From Armatimonadetes bacterium CG06_land_8_20_14_3_00_66_21 (GTDB lineage: Bacteria; Armatimonadota; Abditibacteriia; CG2-30-66-41): DNA of 52,368 nucleotides. The translations under genes were made by a program, and so were the position numbers. The notes beneath the pieces were generated by a model, which was not told the origin of the DNA, made no database searches, and saw only the letters and a list, made by a program, of their open reading frames with translations. This document shows, one piece after another, positions 33,642 through 43,114 of the stretch. The stretch spans positions 1 through 52,368 of the forward strand of contig PEVN01000148.1 of the NCBI GenBank assembly GCA_002779825.1. Direction: 5' to 3'. Within the stretch, counting starts at the first letter, position 1. Each line of letters begins with the position of its first letter.

Positions 33642-36326
33642 TTACTTGGCTGCCTCCAGCTTCAAGTTATCCAGATAGAACACCGCCGTGTCAGTCGCCA
33701 GGCTGATGAAGCCGAACCACTGCAGCCGGCGGAACTCCTTGTGACCGAACGGGAGTTGCTCGAACTTGCACGGCTGCCCACCCTCGAGGGTAACGGTCAG
33801 GTCGTACGTTCCCGCGGCCGCCTTGCCAACGGGGCAGACGAACTCGAAGTGGACCCATTTCCCGGCGGGTACGTTCATCAAGGTCTTCCCGCCGGCCGTC
33901 AAGTCGCCGCTCTTTTCGACGCGGATTGAGGGGCCGACTCGGTACGGGTTTGAGGCGTCGCGCCATTCGTTCCACCCGAGGGCGCCTGCTTCGACGCGCA
34001 GGTCGTAGCTGGCGCGAACGGTTCCCCGGGCGAACTTGCATTGGTAGTACAGGTGGGGTTGCCATTCGCGAGACAACCCGGGTGCGTCGGTGAACTTCAG
34101 GCTATGCTTGCCGCTGGCTGCCGTCTCGTCGGTCACCCGAATGGAGGCCTCGTTCTCTTCTCCATTGGTTCGGGCGTTGGCGGCTGGCTGCCCGGCGGCA
34201 GTCGCCTCGAAATCGTCAGCAATCGGCTCGGCGCCGGCGGTCGGCGGGAACGCAAAGGGCTCGCGAGCGATCTTCCGTGGCGCTTCTACCCACTCCGGTT
34301 CGCCGTAGAGTCCCCCGGCGCTCAGGTCGAACGGCTCGAAGCCCAGCTTGAGCGCGGGAGAGCCTTCCTTCAGCCGGAAGTCGTGATTCTGCGCGTCGAC
34401 AAAGAGCGGGTCGGCGACCACGCCGTGCACATCCTTGCCCTTCGCCTGCCACTCAGCGAAATCCATGCCCAGGAACTCAGGTTCGTCGCCCGAGATGTCC
34501 CAGTACAGGTTGCTGTCCAGCTTGAACCTGTCGGCATCCAGCTTGCCCCCGACAGGCTCGTGGTTGTTGGTCAGCACGAGGTTCCGTTCGAACGTCAGCG
34601 TGTTGGGCAAGTCGCCGCGTGAGCTCTTGACGTTATCCTCGACGGCGAACCCGAAGATGTTGTTGCGGACGACGTTGTTCTGTCCGTAATGCTGGTGAAA
34701 GCCGCCGCTCTTCGTGTTGTAGGCGACGTTCTTCTCCAACAGCATGCCGGAGCTTCCTTCGTCGGTGTACAGCCCCCAGCCGCCGTAGGAGTAGGACGAC
34801 ACGTCATGGATGACGTTGAATCGCTCAACCGACTCCGGCGACACGCCCAGAGAGTAGATGCCGCCCATGTCGCTCAGCACGCCCTTGCCGAGGTCGTGGA
34901 TGTGGTTGTACTCGAAGAGGTTGTGGTTCGCCGTTGTGGCAGCGTAGCCCCAGCTCCACCCAACGGAGCAGCCGCTGTAGTAGAAGTCGCAGATCTCATT
35001 GTGCGAGACAGTGTTGTAGCTGCTCCGGCCGATCCACACCCCGATGCCCGCTCGGAACACATGCCCGCCGTCGTGGATGAAGCAGTTGTCCACCACGTTG
35101 CGCTCGGCCTGGCGCTCCGGCTCCTGCGGCAGCGCAGTCTCACCAACCCGCACGCCGCCGGCGCCGAGATCGTGAAGGTGGCAATGCACGACGCGGTTGT
35201 CCTTGCAGCCCTCGCCGAGGATCAGCCCGTACTCGCCAACATGGGCGATCTCGCAGTTCTCGAAGGCGACATTGCGGGCACCGTTGGCGACCACGGCCGC
35301 GCGGGTGTGCACGGCCGCCTGTCCGTCCAGGACAGCGTCCTTCGCGCTCTGCCAGTCGGCGTTCTGGAACGACAACCCGCGCAGTAGCAGGTGCGCAATT
35401 TGCAGGCCCAACTCCGCTTCGCCCTGGATCTCAACCAGACGCGTCAGCCGCGGCGCGACGACCTGCGCCTTCGTCATGTCTTCACCCGGCAGCGGCCAGT
35501 AGTACAGTGTGCCGGTCTTCCGTTCCAGGTACCACTCGCCGGGCTGGTCCAACGCCTCCCGGTAGTTCTCCAGGTGGTACCGCTCGTTGCCTTCCCACCA
35601 CCCCACCGGCCAGCCCGTCGCGTTCGTGAAGCGAACGGTTCGCTCCTTCTCGTTCAGCTCCTTGATCCAGTGAAGCGACGCCGTCCACGAGTGATACAGC
35701 ACCACGTTCACATCGTCGAGTTCGTCCCAGCGCTCCACGTCGCCCTCCGCGTACCGGAACCCAAGCCGCATCTCCGGCGTCGCCTTGGACCGATCTCGGA
35801 TCAGCGGCACCAGCGTTCCGGCAATACGCAGATAGCCCTCGTTCGGCGTCCGCGCCCGCGTTCGGCGCTGGCCGTTGACGAAGAGCTGGTGGAAGTACCA
35901 ATTGCCAGCCTTCACCTCGGGCACCACGGCAGTCCACAGCTCACCCTCGCCCTTCTTCCAGCCGGTGATCGCGCTGCCGCCGCTGAAGACGGGCATCTCG
36001 CCGGGGTACGCGGCGTAGGTGACCGGCGCGTTCTCGGCGCCGGAGTCCTGCGGGCCGAAGCGGAGCGGCTCAGCCAACTCGTAGACCCCGCCCCGGATCA
36101 AGACGGTGACCGCGCGTTCCAGTGCCGCCCCACGCGCTTCACGCACGGCCTGCTGCGCTCGCCCCAACGTTGCGAAGGGGCCGTCGTTTGCAGCGGCGTT
36201 GGGTGCGGCAAGCGTGCCGGACCACGTGTCATTGCCCGCAAGGGATACGTAGAAGTCGCCCGCTGGCGGTTCCGCGGCCACCAGTGGACAGGTAGCAGCA
36301 ATAAACACGACAATGAGAGAGAACAT
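33642..36326 (-). CDS. Secreted right-handed parallel beta-helix protein
   Basis: 894 residues from ATG 36326, placed eight bases after GGAGG; the two upstream ATGs (36341, 36359) lie before that site. Signal peptide MFSLIVVFIAATCPLVAAEPP. The first 45 residues after it (GDFYVSLAGNDTWSGTLAAPNAAANDGPFATLGRAQQAVREA) are typical of beta-helix glycoside hydrolases such as GH141, followed by a long region with repeated N/H/V ladder turns (NVAFENCEIAHVGEYGLILGEG, NTVSHNEICDFYYSGC, NNVVRNNIFGFAVEDN). A jelly-roll-like C-terminal domain (about 690-894) is probably a carbohydrate-binding module. Fucosidase or xylanase activity is possible from family but not proven. Faces GH2 on the same strand. Confidence 0.85.
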   Translation of the reverse strand: MFSLIVVFIAATCPLVAAEPPAGDFYVSLAGNDTWSGTLAAPNAAANDGPFATLGRAQQAVREARGAALERAVTVLIRGGVYELAEPLRFGPQDSGAENAPVTYAAYPGEMPVFSGGSAITGWKKGEGELWTAVVPEVKAGNWYFHQLFVNGQRRTRARTPNEGYLRIAGTLVPLIRDRSKATPEMRLGFRYAEGDVERWDELDDVNVVLYHSWTASLHWIKELNEKERTVRFTNATGWPVGWWEGNERYHLENYREALDQPGEWYLERKTGTLYYWPLPGEDMTKAQVVAPRLTRLVEIQGEAELGLQIAHLLLRGLSFQNADWQSAKDAVLDGQAAVHTRAAVVANGARNVAFENCEIAHVGEYGLILGEGCKDNRVVHCHLHDLGAGGVRVGETALPQEPERQAERNVVDNCFIHDGGHVFRAGIGVWIGRSSYNTVSHNEICDFYYSGCSVGWSWGYAATTANHNLFEYNHIHDLGKGVLSDMGGIYSLGVSPESVERFNVIHDVSSYSYGGWGLYTDEGSSGMLLEKNVAYNTKSGGFHQHYGQNNVVRNNIFGFAVEDNVKSSRGDLPNTLTFERNLVLTNNHEPVGGKLDADRFKLDSNLYWDISGDEPEFLGMDFAEWQAKGKDVHGVVADPLFVDAQNHDFRLKEGSPALKLGFEPFDLSAGGLYGEPEWVEAPRKIAREPFAFPPTAGAEPIADDFEATAAGQPAANARTNGEENEASIRVTDETAASGKHSLKFTDAPGLSREWQPHLYYQCKFARGTVRASYDLRVEAGALGWNEWRDASNPYRVGPSIRVEKSGDLTAGGKTLMNVPAGKWVHFEFVCPVGKAAAGTYDLTVTLEGGQPCKFEQLPFGHKEFRRLQWFGFISLATDTAVFYLDNLKLEAAK

Positions 36327-36412
36327 GAGTAGGACCTCCATGGTCGGAAACCTCGTCAACTGGTTCGGCCCCGAATGGGTGGACCCTGCCGGCGACGCGC
36401 TGAGCTGACAGG

Positions 36413-39400
36413 TCAGCGACCTGTCCTCCGGAACTCAACGCGGTCGATGTGCGCGTTGCGGTCGTACGGGACGACCTGCCGGTCGTTGGTGAACTCGAGC
36501 CGTAGCGTGAGGTCGCCCTCAGGCAGGTCGAGCTCCCCTACCCGATGGGGCTGGAAGGAGTCGCTGCGGAGTTCGACCGTGCCCTGCTGTTGGCCGTTGA
36601 CCAGCACCTCGAGGATCGGGTACTCGTTCTCCACCGGCGTTCCCCAGCCGACGACGTCGACCAGGTAGCGGCCGGTCTTCGCCACCTGCACCTTCCCTTC
36701 CGCGCCGCCACTCGTGCCCAGGTACAGCTCTGTGCCCTGGACGCGGTTCCACTCTCGCTCGGGGACGATGGTCATGGACTCGCCTTCCACGATGCTCGCG
36801 CTACTGACCGAGAAGGTGGCACCCAGACCGGTCAGCAGACCCGTCAGCGCACGCAGCCCGCGGGAACCGGCATGGGGCGAGTCGTCCCAGCGGAGGCAGT
36901 CGATCAGCACGCGACCATTGCCGGCCGGGAATGACACCACCGCCGCCGGTGAGGTGAGCACTTCGACTCCCTCGACGCGCGGCGCCGGCTGGAGGGTCAG
37001 TTCGCGGACGTACAGGTTGCGGTCCTGCCCGTCGAGGTTGGCGTCGTTGACGAACGCGAGCGACACTCGGTGCTCGCCGGCGGGCGCGTCCACCGAGACC
37101 GCGTAGTCGCGGAACTCGCCGCCAGACAAAGCCATCGTCCCGCATGCCTGCCCGTCGATCCGCACTTCTGCCACGGGATACTTCCCCCCGGCCGGTGACC
37201 CGCCCAGGCTGCCGCCGATCAGCAACGGACCTCCCTTGCCGAGGTCCACCGTCGCCTCCGCCTCGCCAGCGGTGGCGCAGATGATCTGGTCGCCCCGCAG
37301 CTCGACGATCTGACCCACGGGATTCAGTTGCGCCGCCGGGACCACTTTGGCTTTCGCGCGATCTGTGGCAGGCGCCAGTGCCGTGTCGATCATGTCGCTG
37401 GCGGCCGGGAGTGGGCTGTAACTGGCGCTGAGGTCCAGCCAGTACAGGTCCTCGCGGAGGACGTGCTCGGCCAACGGCGACGTGCCGACGCGGCTGACCG
37501 GGCCGGCCGCGGGGGCGAAGGAGAGACCGAGCGACGTGGGCAGGAACTGACCGGCCGTGGCTGCCGTCGGCCGATGCAGGTACAGCGTGCCGCCTTCCTC
37601 CACTGCCGACCGGGCCAACGAAACAGCGTCGGCGGGCAAGTCGCCGGAGGCGAACAGAATCTCCCGGGTTGGCTCAGGGGCACCCGCTGCCTGCAACACG
37701 CGCGTTCGCTCCAGCACGGTGCGAACATTGTCTGGTGCCGACAGCACGCGCAGGCGCTTCTGCTGCTGTGGATGGTCGGCGGCGTAGCGGATCAGGTTAT
37801 TCAGCAGATGCCTGGCCGCCGGTTCGCTATCGGCCTTCTCGACGAGCCGAAGCTGGGACAATAGAATAGTCCCCGCTCCTGCCGGGTACTCGATGAGCGG
37901 CGCCGTCTGGAGACCGTCCTTGCTCCCCGTAAACACGAGTGCGCGTCCGCCGACGGGGCGTGACGGCTCCCGTACCGCGACGCCGTGTTCGCCATCGCCA
38001 GCCCACCAACGGAGGTCTGCGGAAGTCAGCCCGGACAGCGCCGGATGGCCTTCCGTGGTGGCGAAGCACATCGTCGGGTTGCGGTCGGTCAGGTTCGTCG
38101 GGAACAACCCGGTTGGGTACGTAGTCTGGGCCAGCACGAGTACCGTGCCACCCCGGTCAAGAAAGCCAGCGAGTTCCGTCGTGTCCGACTGCTCGTCGCC
38201 AATGACCGGGGTGGGGCGCTCGGGCACAGCGAAGGCCCCGTCGCCGACGACGAGTAGCTTCGCGTCCGGAGGTAGGTCGGACAGGTTGGCAACCTGTCGC
38301 CACGAAGCACCAAAGAGCTTTCCGGTTGTCCCCGTGGGGTCGAAAAGGACAGCGTCTTTGGGCGCAACGGCGAGCGGCTCCCGGGGCCAGATCGTGCAGT
38401 CCAGCTTCTGTTCGTACACACCGTCCTGTCCGCGAACCAGGGAGAGCGTGAGGGTGGCGCCGGTTCGCTCTGTAGCCGCTGGCGCGTCGATCGCGTACTC
38501 AAGCTCCTTGAATTGGCAGGGAGGCAACTTGACGGGGACGCGCCCCGTTGCCGTAGGCTGTCCCGCAACGCCGAATGTCCACACGAACTCCAGCGCCGCG
38601 TCGGCGAAGCTGTCGTTGAAGACGCGCACGTGGCGCGTCACGTGGTCGTCGGCAAAGAACCGCGTGTTCAGCTCCAGCGGGAACGCCGCCAGCGGCGCCA
38701 TGGCGTCGCGCTGCGCGGCGTAGAGCGGGTTCTGGTCGAAGTCCAGCGGACCGCCTTCAGCCATCGTCCAAGGGCTGAGGCCGCTTGCCCGGTAGTAGCG
38801 ATATGCCTGCGTCTGCAGCCGCCAGGCTTCGGCTTTGGACAGTTGGTGATAGCGCTGCGGACTGGCGTAGGCTTCGTCGCCAAAGAACACGGTGCCAAGG
38901 GCAGGCGTGTTGTCAGGGCACCACAGGTACTCGCCGAGGTAGATCGGCTTGTCGCGCTTCCAGGTCCACTGCTTGCCATCGCCCGGTTCGTACCAGTGCG
39001 TGCGCCGAATGGGCTTGTCCATCCAGTACGCGGCGTCAGGGTAGGCGTAGACGCTGGGTAGCTCCCACGGGTAGTGAATGCCGATGACATCCACGCTGCC
39101 GAACGGATCGCCGTCGCTCTCCAACATCACTGGCTGCGTTGGCGCAAGCGTCCTGGCGAACTGCACCAAGTCGGCGAGTTGCTGCGTCGCGAACTCGTTC
39201 TTCTCGTTCTGGCAGCCGCCGTACAGCTCGTTCTCCAGGCTCCACAGGGCCACGCTGGCGTGGTTGCCAAGGGTGCGGATCATGCTCTCGACGTGGGTCC
39301 GGTAGTTGGTCCAGAACGCCGGGTCGTTGAGCCGGTAGGAGCAGTCGTCGTTCCACACGGCGCCCTCGGGGATCATCAGCAGCCCGACCTCGTCCGCCAC

Positions 39401-40459
39401 TTCGTAGAACAGCTCCGGCCACGGCTGGGTATGGGTGCGGAAGCAGAACACGTTCGCGGCCTTGACCTCGCGCCAGTAGTCAGCGATCTCCTCGCGGGTG
39501 CGCAAGCTCATCGGCCAGTTCGAGGACGACCGCAGCAGAACCGGCACGCCGTTGAAATAGAACTGCGGTCCCTCACACCACAACTGACGCCAGCCGAAGC
39601 GCTGCCGGTAGACATCGACCGGCTTCCCGTTGCGTTGCACGGTCAGTTCCAGTGTGTGCAGGTAGGGATCGTCGGGCGACCAGAGGTGCAGATCCGCTGG
39701 CGCGGCAAGCTCAACCGTCACCGTGCCCTTAGTCTCGACCTCAGCCGCTTTGGGTTGTAGCCGGAGCATAGTCTTCCCCGCAGTGTCGAGCACCTGTCCG
39801 GACACAAACACACTGCCAGCAGCGGACTCGCTCGCAACCTCGGCAACCACCTCAAGCCGCTGCTCCTTCACGACGGCACGGATTGACGCATGCGCGACGC
39901 GCATCGGTGGCACGTACTGCAGCGCGACGCGGTCCCACAGCCCGAAGTCGCCAAAGCGTCCTCCGAGGGGCGCCAGGAGTCGGTCTTTCGGCGCCTCCCG
40001 CGCGCCGTGGAAGTCGTTGGGGATGTCTACTTGCTCTCCGGGCGAGAAGACCCCGGTCCAATCGCGGCAGTGCACCCGCAACGTGTTCGGCTTGCCCGAC
40101 AACAAGGCACCGGCTGCATCCAGCTCAAACGCGTCGTAGCCGCCAAAGTGTCCGCCGATCTCCCGCCCGTTGAGCCACACGCGGGAGTTGTACTTGGCCC
40201 CGCCGAAGTGCAGCAACGCCCGCCACCCCGCCGGCAACGGCGGCGCGTCGAAGTCCTTCTCGTACCACGCCGACTGGTACTGGCCGGTGGCGAAGGTGTG
40301 GGGAAGACCAACGGTCTGCCACTGGTCGCCCGGGGCGCCCTCGGGAGTGTCGACCTTCTGGGTGCGCCAACCCTCGTTGAGTGGCAGCGATTGGCGCTGC
40401 TGCGCCGAAGCCAGCCCCGAGGTTGCCACGAGCACGACGAGCGACGTCATCCAAACCAT
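36413..40459 (-). CDS. Secreted glycoside hydrolase family 2-type enzyme
   Basis: 1348 residues from ATG 40459 (GGAGG seven bases upstream). Signal peptide 1-19 (WMTSLVVLVATSGLASAQ). The N-terminal jelly roll (LPLNEGWRTQKVDT to YDAFELDAAGALLSGKPNTLRVHCRDW), an Ig-like domain, and the TIM barrel (about 300-600) fit GH2. The acid/base Glu is in ALWSLENELYGG near residue 412 (Asn-Glu pair) and the probable nucleophile in PIYLGEYLWCP near 507. More than 700 residues follow, which include an alpha/beta segment (about 700-1000) and two beta-sandwich repeats of the carbohydrate-binding kind (about 1010-1120 and 1250-1348). Galactosidase, glucuronidase or mannosidase activity cannot be told apart. 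Lies 86 bases from the beta-helix gene on the same strand, likely co-transcribed. Confidence 0.88.
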   Translation of the reverse strand: MVWMTSLVVLVATSGLASAQQRQSLPLNEGWRTQKVDTPEGAPGDQWQTVGLPHTFATGQYQSAWYEKDFDAPPLPAGWRALLHFGGAKYNSRVWLNGREIGGHFGGYDAFELDAAGALLSGKPNTLRVHCRDWTGVFSPGEQVDIPNDFHGAREAPKDRLLAPLGGRFGDFGLWDRVALQYVPPMRVAHASIRAVVKEQRLEVVAEVASESAAGSVFVSGQVLDTAGKTMLRLQPKAAEVETKGTVTVELAAPADLHLWSPDDPYLHTLELTVQRNGKPVDVYRQRFGWRQLWCEGPQFYFNGVPVLLRSSSNWPMSLRTREEIADYWREVKAANVFCFRTHTQPWPELFYEVADEVGLLMIPEGAVWNDDCSYRLNDPAFWTNYRTHVESMIRTLGNHASVALWSLENELYGGCQNEKNEFATQQLADLVQFARTLAPTQPVMLESDGDPFGSVDVIGIHYPWELPSVYAYPDAAYWMDKPIRRTHWYEPGDGKQWTWKRDKPIYLGEYLWCPDNTPALGTVFFGDEAYASPQRYHQLSKAEAWRLQTQAYRYYRASGLSPWTMAEGGPLDFDQNPLYAAQRDAMAPLAAFPLELNTRFFADDHVTRHVRVFNDSFADAALEFVWTFGVAGQPTATGRVPVKLPPCQFKELEYAIDAPAATERTGATLTLSLVRGQDGVYEQKLDCTIWPREPLAVAPKDAVLFDPTGTTGKLFGASWRQVANLSDLPPDAKLLVVGDGAFAVPERPTPVIGDEQSDTTELAGFLDRGGTVLVLAQTTYPTGLFPTNLTDRNPTMCFATTEGHPALSGLTSADLRWWAGDGEHGVAVREPSRPVGGRALVFTGSKDGLQTAPLIEYPAGAGTILLSQLRLVEKADSEPAARHLLNNLIRYAADHPQQQKRLRVLSAPDNVRTVLERTRVLQAAGAPEPTREILFASGDLPADAVSLARSAVEEGGTLYLHRPTAATAGQFLPTSLGLSFAPAAGPVSRVGTSPLAEHVLREDLYWLDLSASYSPLPAASDMIDTALAPATDRAKAKVVPAAQLNPVGQIVELRGDQIICATAGEAEATVDLGKGGPLLIGGSLGGSPAGGKYPVAEVRIDGQACGTMALSGGEFRDYAVSVDAPAGEHRVSLAFVNDANLDGQDRNLYVRELTLQPAPRVEGVEVLTSPAAVVSFPAGNGRVLIDCLRWDDSPHAGSRGLRALTGLLTGLGATFSVSSASIVEGESMTIVPEREWNRVQGTELYLGTSGGAEGKVQVAKTGRYLVDVVGWGTPVENEYPILEVLVNGQQQGTVELRSDSFQPHRVGELDLPEGDLTLRLEFTNDRQVVPYDRNAHIDRVEFRRTGR

Positions 40460-40490
40460 GCTTACTCCTCCAGAGAGCCGGGCACCCGCG

Positions 40491-41333
40491 TCAACTCCTC
40501 AGCCACTCCACGCTTATCCCGATCACTTGCTTCGTCCACTCCGCCGTATAGAAGTTGTGCGGCGCGCCCTTGATCCAGTGTGCGTCGTGCCTGACATCGT
40601 GATCGTCCAACCACTTCCCAAAGAACGCACATGAGTCTGCGGCCTCCGGGTCCTGGGTGCCGTAGATTGTGAGGCACCGGCCCCGGAATCGCTGGAAGTC
40701 CTTCAGGATGTCGCGGCGCGAGGTCTTGCGCTCCTTCTCCCCGTCCCCGCCTTCCTTGTCCTTTGCCAGCGTCTGCACGGCGCCGCTCACGTTGGCGCGG
40801 CCGGACAGCAGCTTCTTCCAGGCGTCGGCGCTGAACGCCTTCTTCAGATACTGCCTCCGCAGCGCCGCCTTGCCCCGGTCCTTCTTCCCGTGTGCTGCTG
40901 CCTTGTGCTCCATGAAGGGCAGTAGCGACCAAGCAATGAGCGCCTCGGTCTCGTCCGGCATCAGCGAGGCGGCGCCGATCGACACGTTGGCGCCCGAGCA
41001 GAGCCCCAGGAAGGTGAGGCGCCGGATGCCGTGGTGCTCCTTGAGCCACAGAACGGCCGCGAGGGTGTCCTCGATCATGCCGTCCAGGGAAGCGGCCGTC
41101 GGGTCGCCCTGCGAATCGCCTCTGCCCCGGAAGTCAAACCGGAGGCAGGTAAGGCCGCCCGCCGCCAACGCTTGGGAAGCCTCAAACAGGATCCGTTGTG
41201 GGCCGTATCGCGCGCCTCCCCATCCGCCGAGGAGAATCACCCCGCGGTCGGAGCCTTCGGCGACGTGCACGGTCCCGATCAGCGTTTCGCCCTGACTGGT
41301 GAAGGAGACGGGCAGGACTTGTGGTTTGCTCAC
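40491..41333 (-). CDS. Alpha/beta hydrolase, exosortase-associated-hydrolase-1-like
   Basis: 280 residues, GTG at 41333 overlapping the upstream stop as GTGA. Typical alpha/beta hydrolase: oxyanion region VILLGGWGGARYGPQRIL, LTCLRFDFRGRGDSQGD, nucleophile elbow LGLCSGANVS (Ser in GLCSGA), and Asp/His late (YGTQDPEAADSC, GAPHNFY). A Lys-rich helical insert sits between about 140 and 200. The FDFRGRGDS and GGxxxxxGxHR-like pattern resembles hydrolase 1 of exosortase-linked gene pairs, but no exosortase or PEP-CTERM gene is in the window. Probably esterase-like; substrate unknown. Confidence 0.8.
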   Translation of the reverse strand: MSKPQVLPVSFTSQGETLIGTVHVAEGSDRGVILLGGWGGARYGPQRILFEASQALAAGGLTCLRFDFRGRGDSQGDPTAASLDGMIEDTLAAVLWLKEHHGIRRLTFLGLCSGANVSIGAASLMPDETEALIAWSLLPFMEHKAAAHGKKDRGKAALRRQYLKKAFSADAWKKLLSGRANVSGAVQTLAKDKEGGDGEKERKTSRRDILKDFQRFRGRCLTIYGTQDPEAADSCAFFGKWLDDHDVRHDAHWIKGAPHNFYTAEWTKQVIGISVEWLRS

Positions 41334-42109
41334 TGTAGTCCTCCCAACAGCAACTCAGCCGCGGCGTTCACAAGCTCATCGTAGCCCGCGGGGGTGTGCG
41401 CGTTCCAGAACGGCTGGGCCACGGCGCACGTCACCGGAATGCCGTCTTCGCCCCACGCCTTCAGCAGCTTCTGGATGTCGAGAGTCAACCTGTCGTTGAA
41501 GGAGCACTGGAACACGCGCACATCGGGCGGTCTGGTCAGCTTGGTCAGGTCGAGCTTCGCCAGCTCGTCGAACAGCGTCTCCGACAGGACCTGCCCCTCG
41601 ACCTCAGTGGGACCCCCCGCCGGGCGTTCGGCTGCATCCGTGAGGGAGTCCTGAATGAGCCGGCGCTTGCGGGCGGCAGACAGGTAGGAGCTGCCGCTGG
41701 CGACGGGGTTCCAGAGAAGCAGTCGCTCCGTGGCCGACGGGCGGTGGTTCGCGTACCAGGCTGCGAGCAACCCGCCCAAACGGCACCCCGCCAGGTACAG
41801 CGGCGCCGTTCCCGCGCGCTCCCGCAAGAAGGCGACTGCCGCCTCCAGATCATCGCACCACCCCGCAAGCGACGCCTCCGCCAGAGAGCCCTCGCTGTTG
41901 CCACACCCATACAGGTCGGGGTGAAGCGCGCCGATGCCACGACTCGCCAATCCGCTGCAGAACTCCGCCATTGCCCGCTGCGCGGATCGGCGTTCCTCGA
42001 ACATTGGTGGCAGCACCATCACGCCAGCAGGAGGCTCAGCGTCGGGCGCGTAGTAGACGCCGAGGCGCCCGGGCGAATAGCAGCAAGGTTCACAAGCTCG
42101 GGTAAGCAA
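41330..42109 (-). CDS. Alpha/beta hydrolase-fold protein lacking the Ser
   Basis: 259 residues, TTG at 42109 with GGAG six bases upstream. The fold is visible (VMVLPPMFEERRSAQRAM, HPDLYGCGNSEGSL, LYLAGCRLGGLLAA, VFQCSFNDRLT, AQPFWNAHTP). The elbow reads G-C-R-L-G, with Arg at the place of the nucleophile Ser and Cys just before it. This G-x-R-L-G form is also found in the second hydrolase of exosortase-linked pairs, so the protein may be a non-catalytic partner of the first, or use Cys. Translated directly before its partner, stop codons coupled. Whether it is an enzyme is open. Confidence 0.7.
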   Translation of the reverse strand: MLTRACEPCCYSPGRLGVYYAPDAEPPAGVMVLPPMFEERRSAQRAMAEFCSGLASRGIGALHPDLYGCGNSEGSLAEASLAGWCDDLEAAVAFLRERAGTAPLYLAGCRLGGLLAAWYANHRPSATERLLLWNPVASGSSYLSAARKRRLIQDSLTDAAERPAGGPTEVEGQVLSETLFDELAKLDLTKLTRPPDVRVFQCSFNDRLTLDIQKLLKAWGEDGIPVTCAVAQPFWNAHTPAGYDELVNAAAELLLGGLQ

Positions 42110-42207
42110 GGCGGACTCCTGGGGATTTCAGCTTGCAGATTGTGCGGGCGGCGGAGCGGCGGAGTGGCGGGGTAGTTCAGCACTCCACTGCTCCACCGGT
42201 CCGCCCG

Positions 42208-42945
42208 CTACCGCTTCCGATACACGACCAGCACGTTTGCGCCGAAGCTGCCGGCGCGGACGTGCCTGCGGAGGAGACGCTCCAAGGCGGCGGTGCGGCG
42301 GAGGCCGCACCACTGAATGGCCCTGCGCTCCAGTTCGTCGAAGCCGCACGAGTTGGCGACGGCTCGCCACCAGTTGGGGTACTCGAAGTGGCGGATGCGG
42401 TTGTTGGGGCGGAGCCACGTGCCCAGCCCGCGCCGCCGCAGCCGTAGCAACAGCGGATGAGGCATGCTCGCCGCCAGCAATCCACCGGGTCTGAGCAGCT
42501 TGGCGGCGTGTCGGAAGGCGGTCTCCGGTCGCCGCAGGTAGTGCAGAAACGCCGTCGCCAAGACGAGGTCACACGTCCCCCACGGCAAGTCCAACGAGTC
42601 CAGCGAACCCTCCAGATCCGCGATCAGCCGGCAAAAGCGCGGGTGCTTGAAGGCTGGCTTCTCCGGCAGGTCATTGTAGTCCAGCAGCGTGATGCCAGTC
42701 ACCCGCTCGAACCACGCACCGACAGCAGAGCGAAGGAGCAGAACCGGCATGGCCCCATCCGCACAGCCAAAGTCGACCACCTGGAGGTTCGTGTGCCCGG
42801 CGTACTGCCGCGCAACGAACTCCACCAACGCCTCGGCCTTCTGACTCCGTCGCGAGGTGAGGCTGCGGCCGTCGGCATAGCGGTCAACGCACCGGTCGCC
42901 TGGGTGCATGTCTGATGCGTGCCTTTCGAGAAGCGCCTGCGACAT
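42208..42945 (-). CDS. Class I SAM-dependent methyltransferase
   Basis: 245 residues from ATG 42945; a TTG at 42975 would add ten. Motif I VVDFGCADGAMPVLLL (D-F-G-C-A-D-G), motif II-like DLEGSLDSLDLPWGTCDLVLATAFLHYLRR, and the post-motif PGGLLAASMPHPLLLRLRRR. Arg-rich near the end (LERLLRRHVRAG). Acceptor unknown; small molecule or lipid-like methyltransferases share this layout. It lies about 100 bases before the hydrolase pair on the same strand and may be one unit with it. The short sequence between (42110-42207) has no further gene. Confidence 0.85.
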   Translation of the reverse strand: MSQALLERHASDMHPGDRCVDRYADGRSLTSRRSQKAEALVEFVARQYAGHTNLQVVDFGCADGAMPVLLLRSAVGAWFERVTGITLLDYNDLPEKPAFKHPRFCRLIADLEGSLDSLDLPWGTCDLVLATAFLHYLRRPETAFRHAAKLLRPGGLLAASMPHPLLLRLRRRGLGTWLRPNNRIRHFEYPNWWRAVANSCGFDELERRAIQWCGLRRTAALERLLRRHVRAGSFGANVLVVYRKR

Positions 42946-43114
42946 TTGGGACACCAATGATACCCCAAGCGGCAACTTGCCTCAGCCGCGGCGAGGAAGA
43001 CGCGAGAGAGACGCGTCGACGGCAGGCCGGCCGTCGCGGCGACCCGACGCGCGCTCAACGAGACCGGAGGGGGTACAATCTACTGCGGGGCAAGTTGACC
43101 ACGGAGGCAACAGG

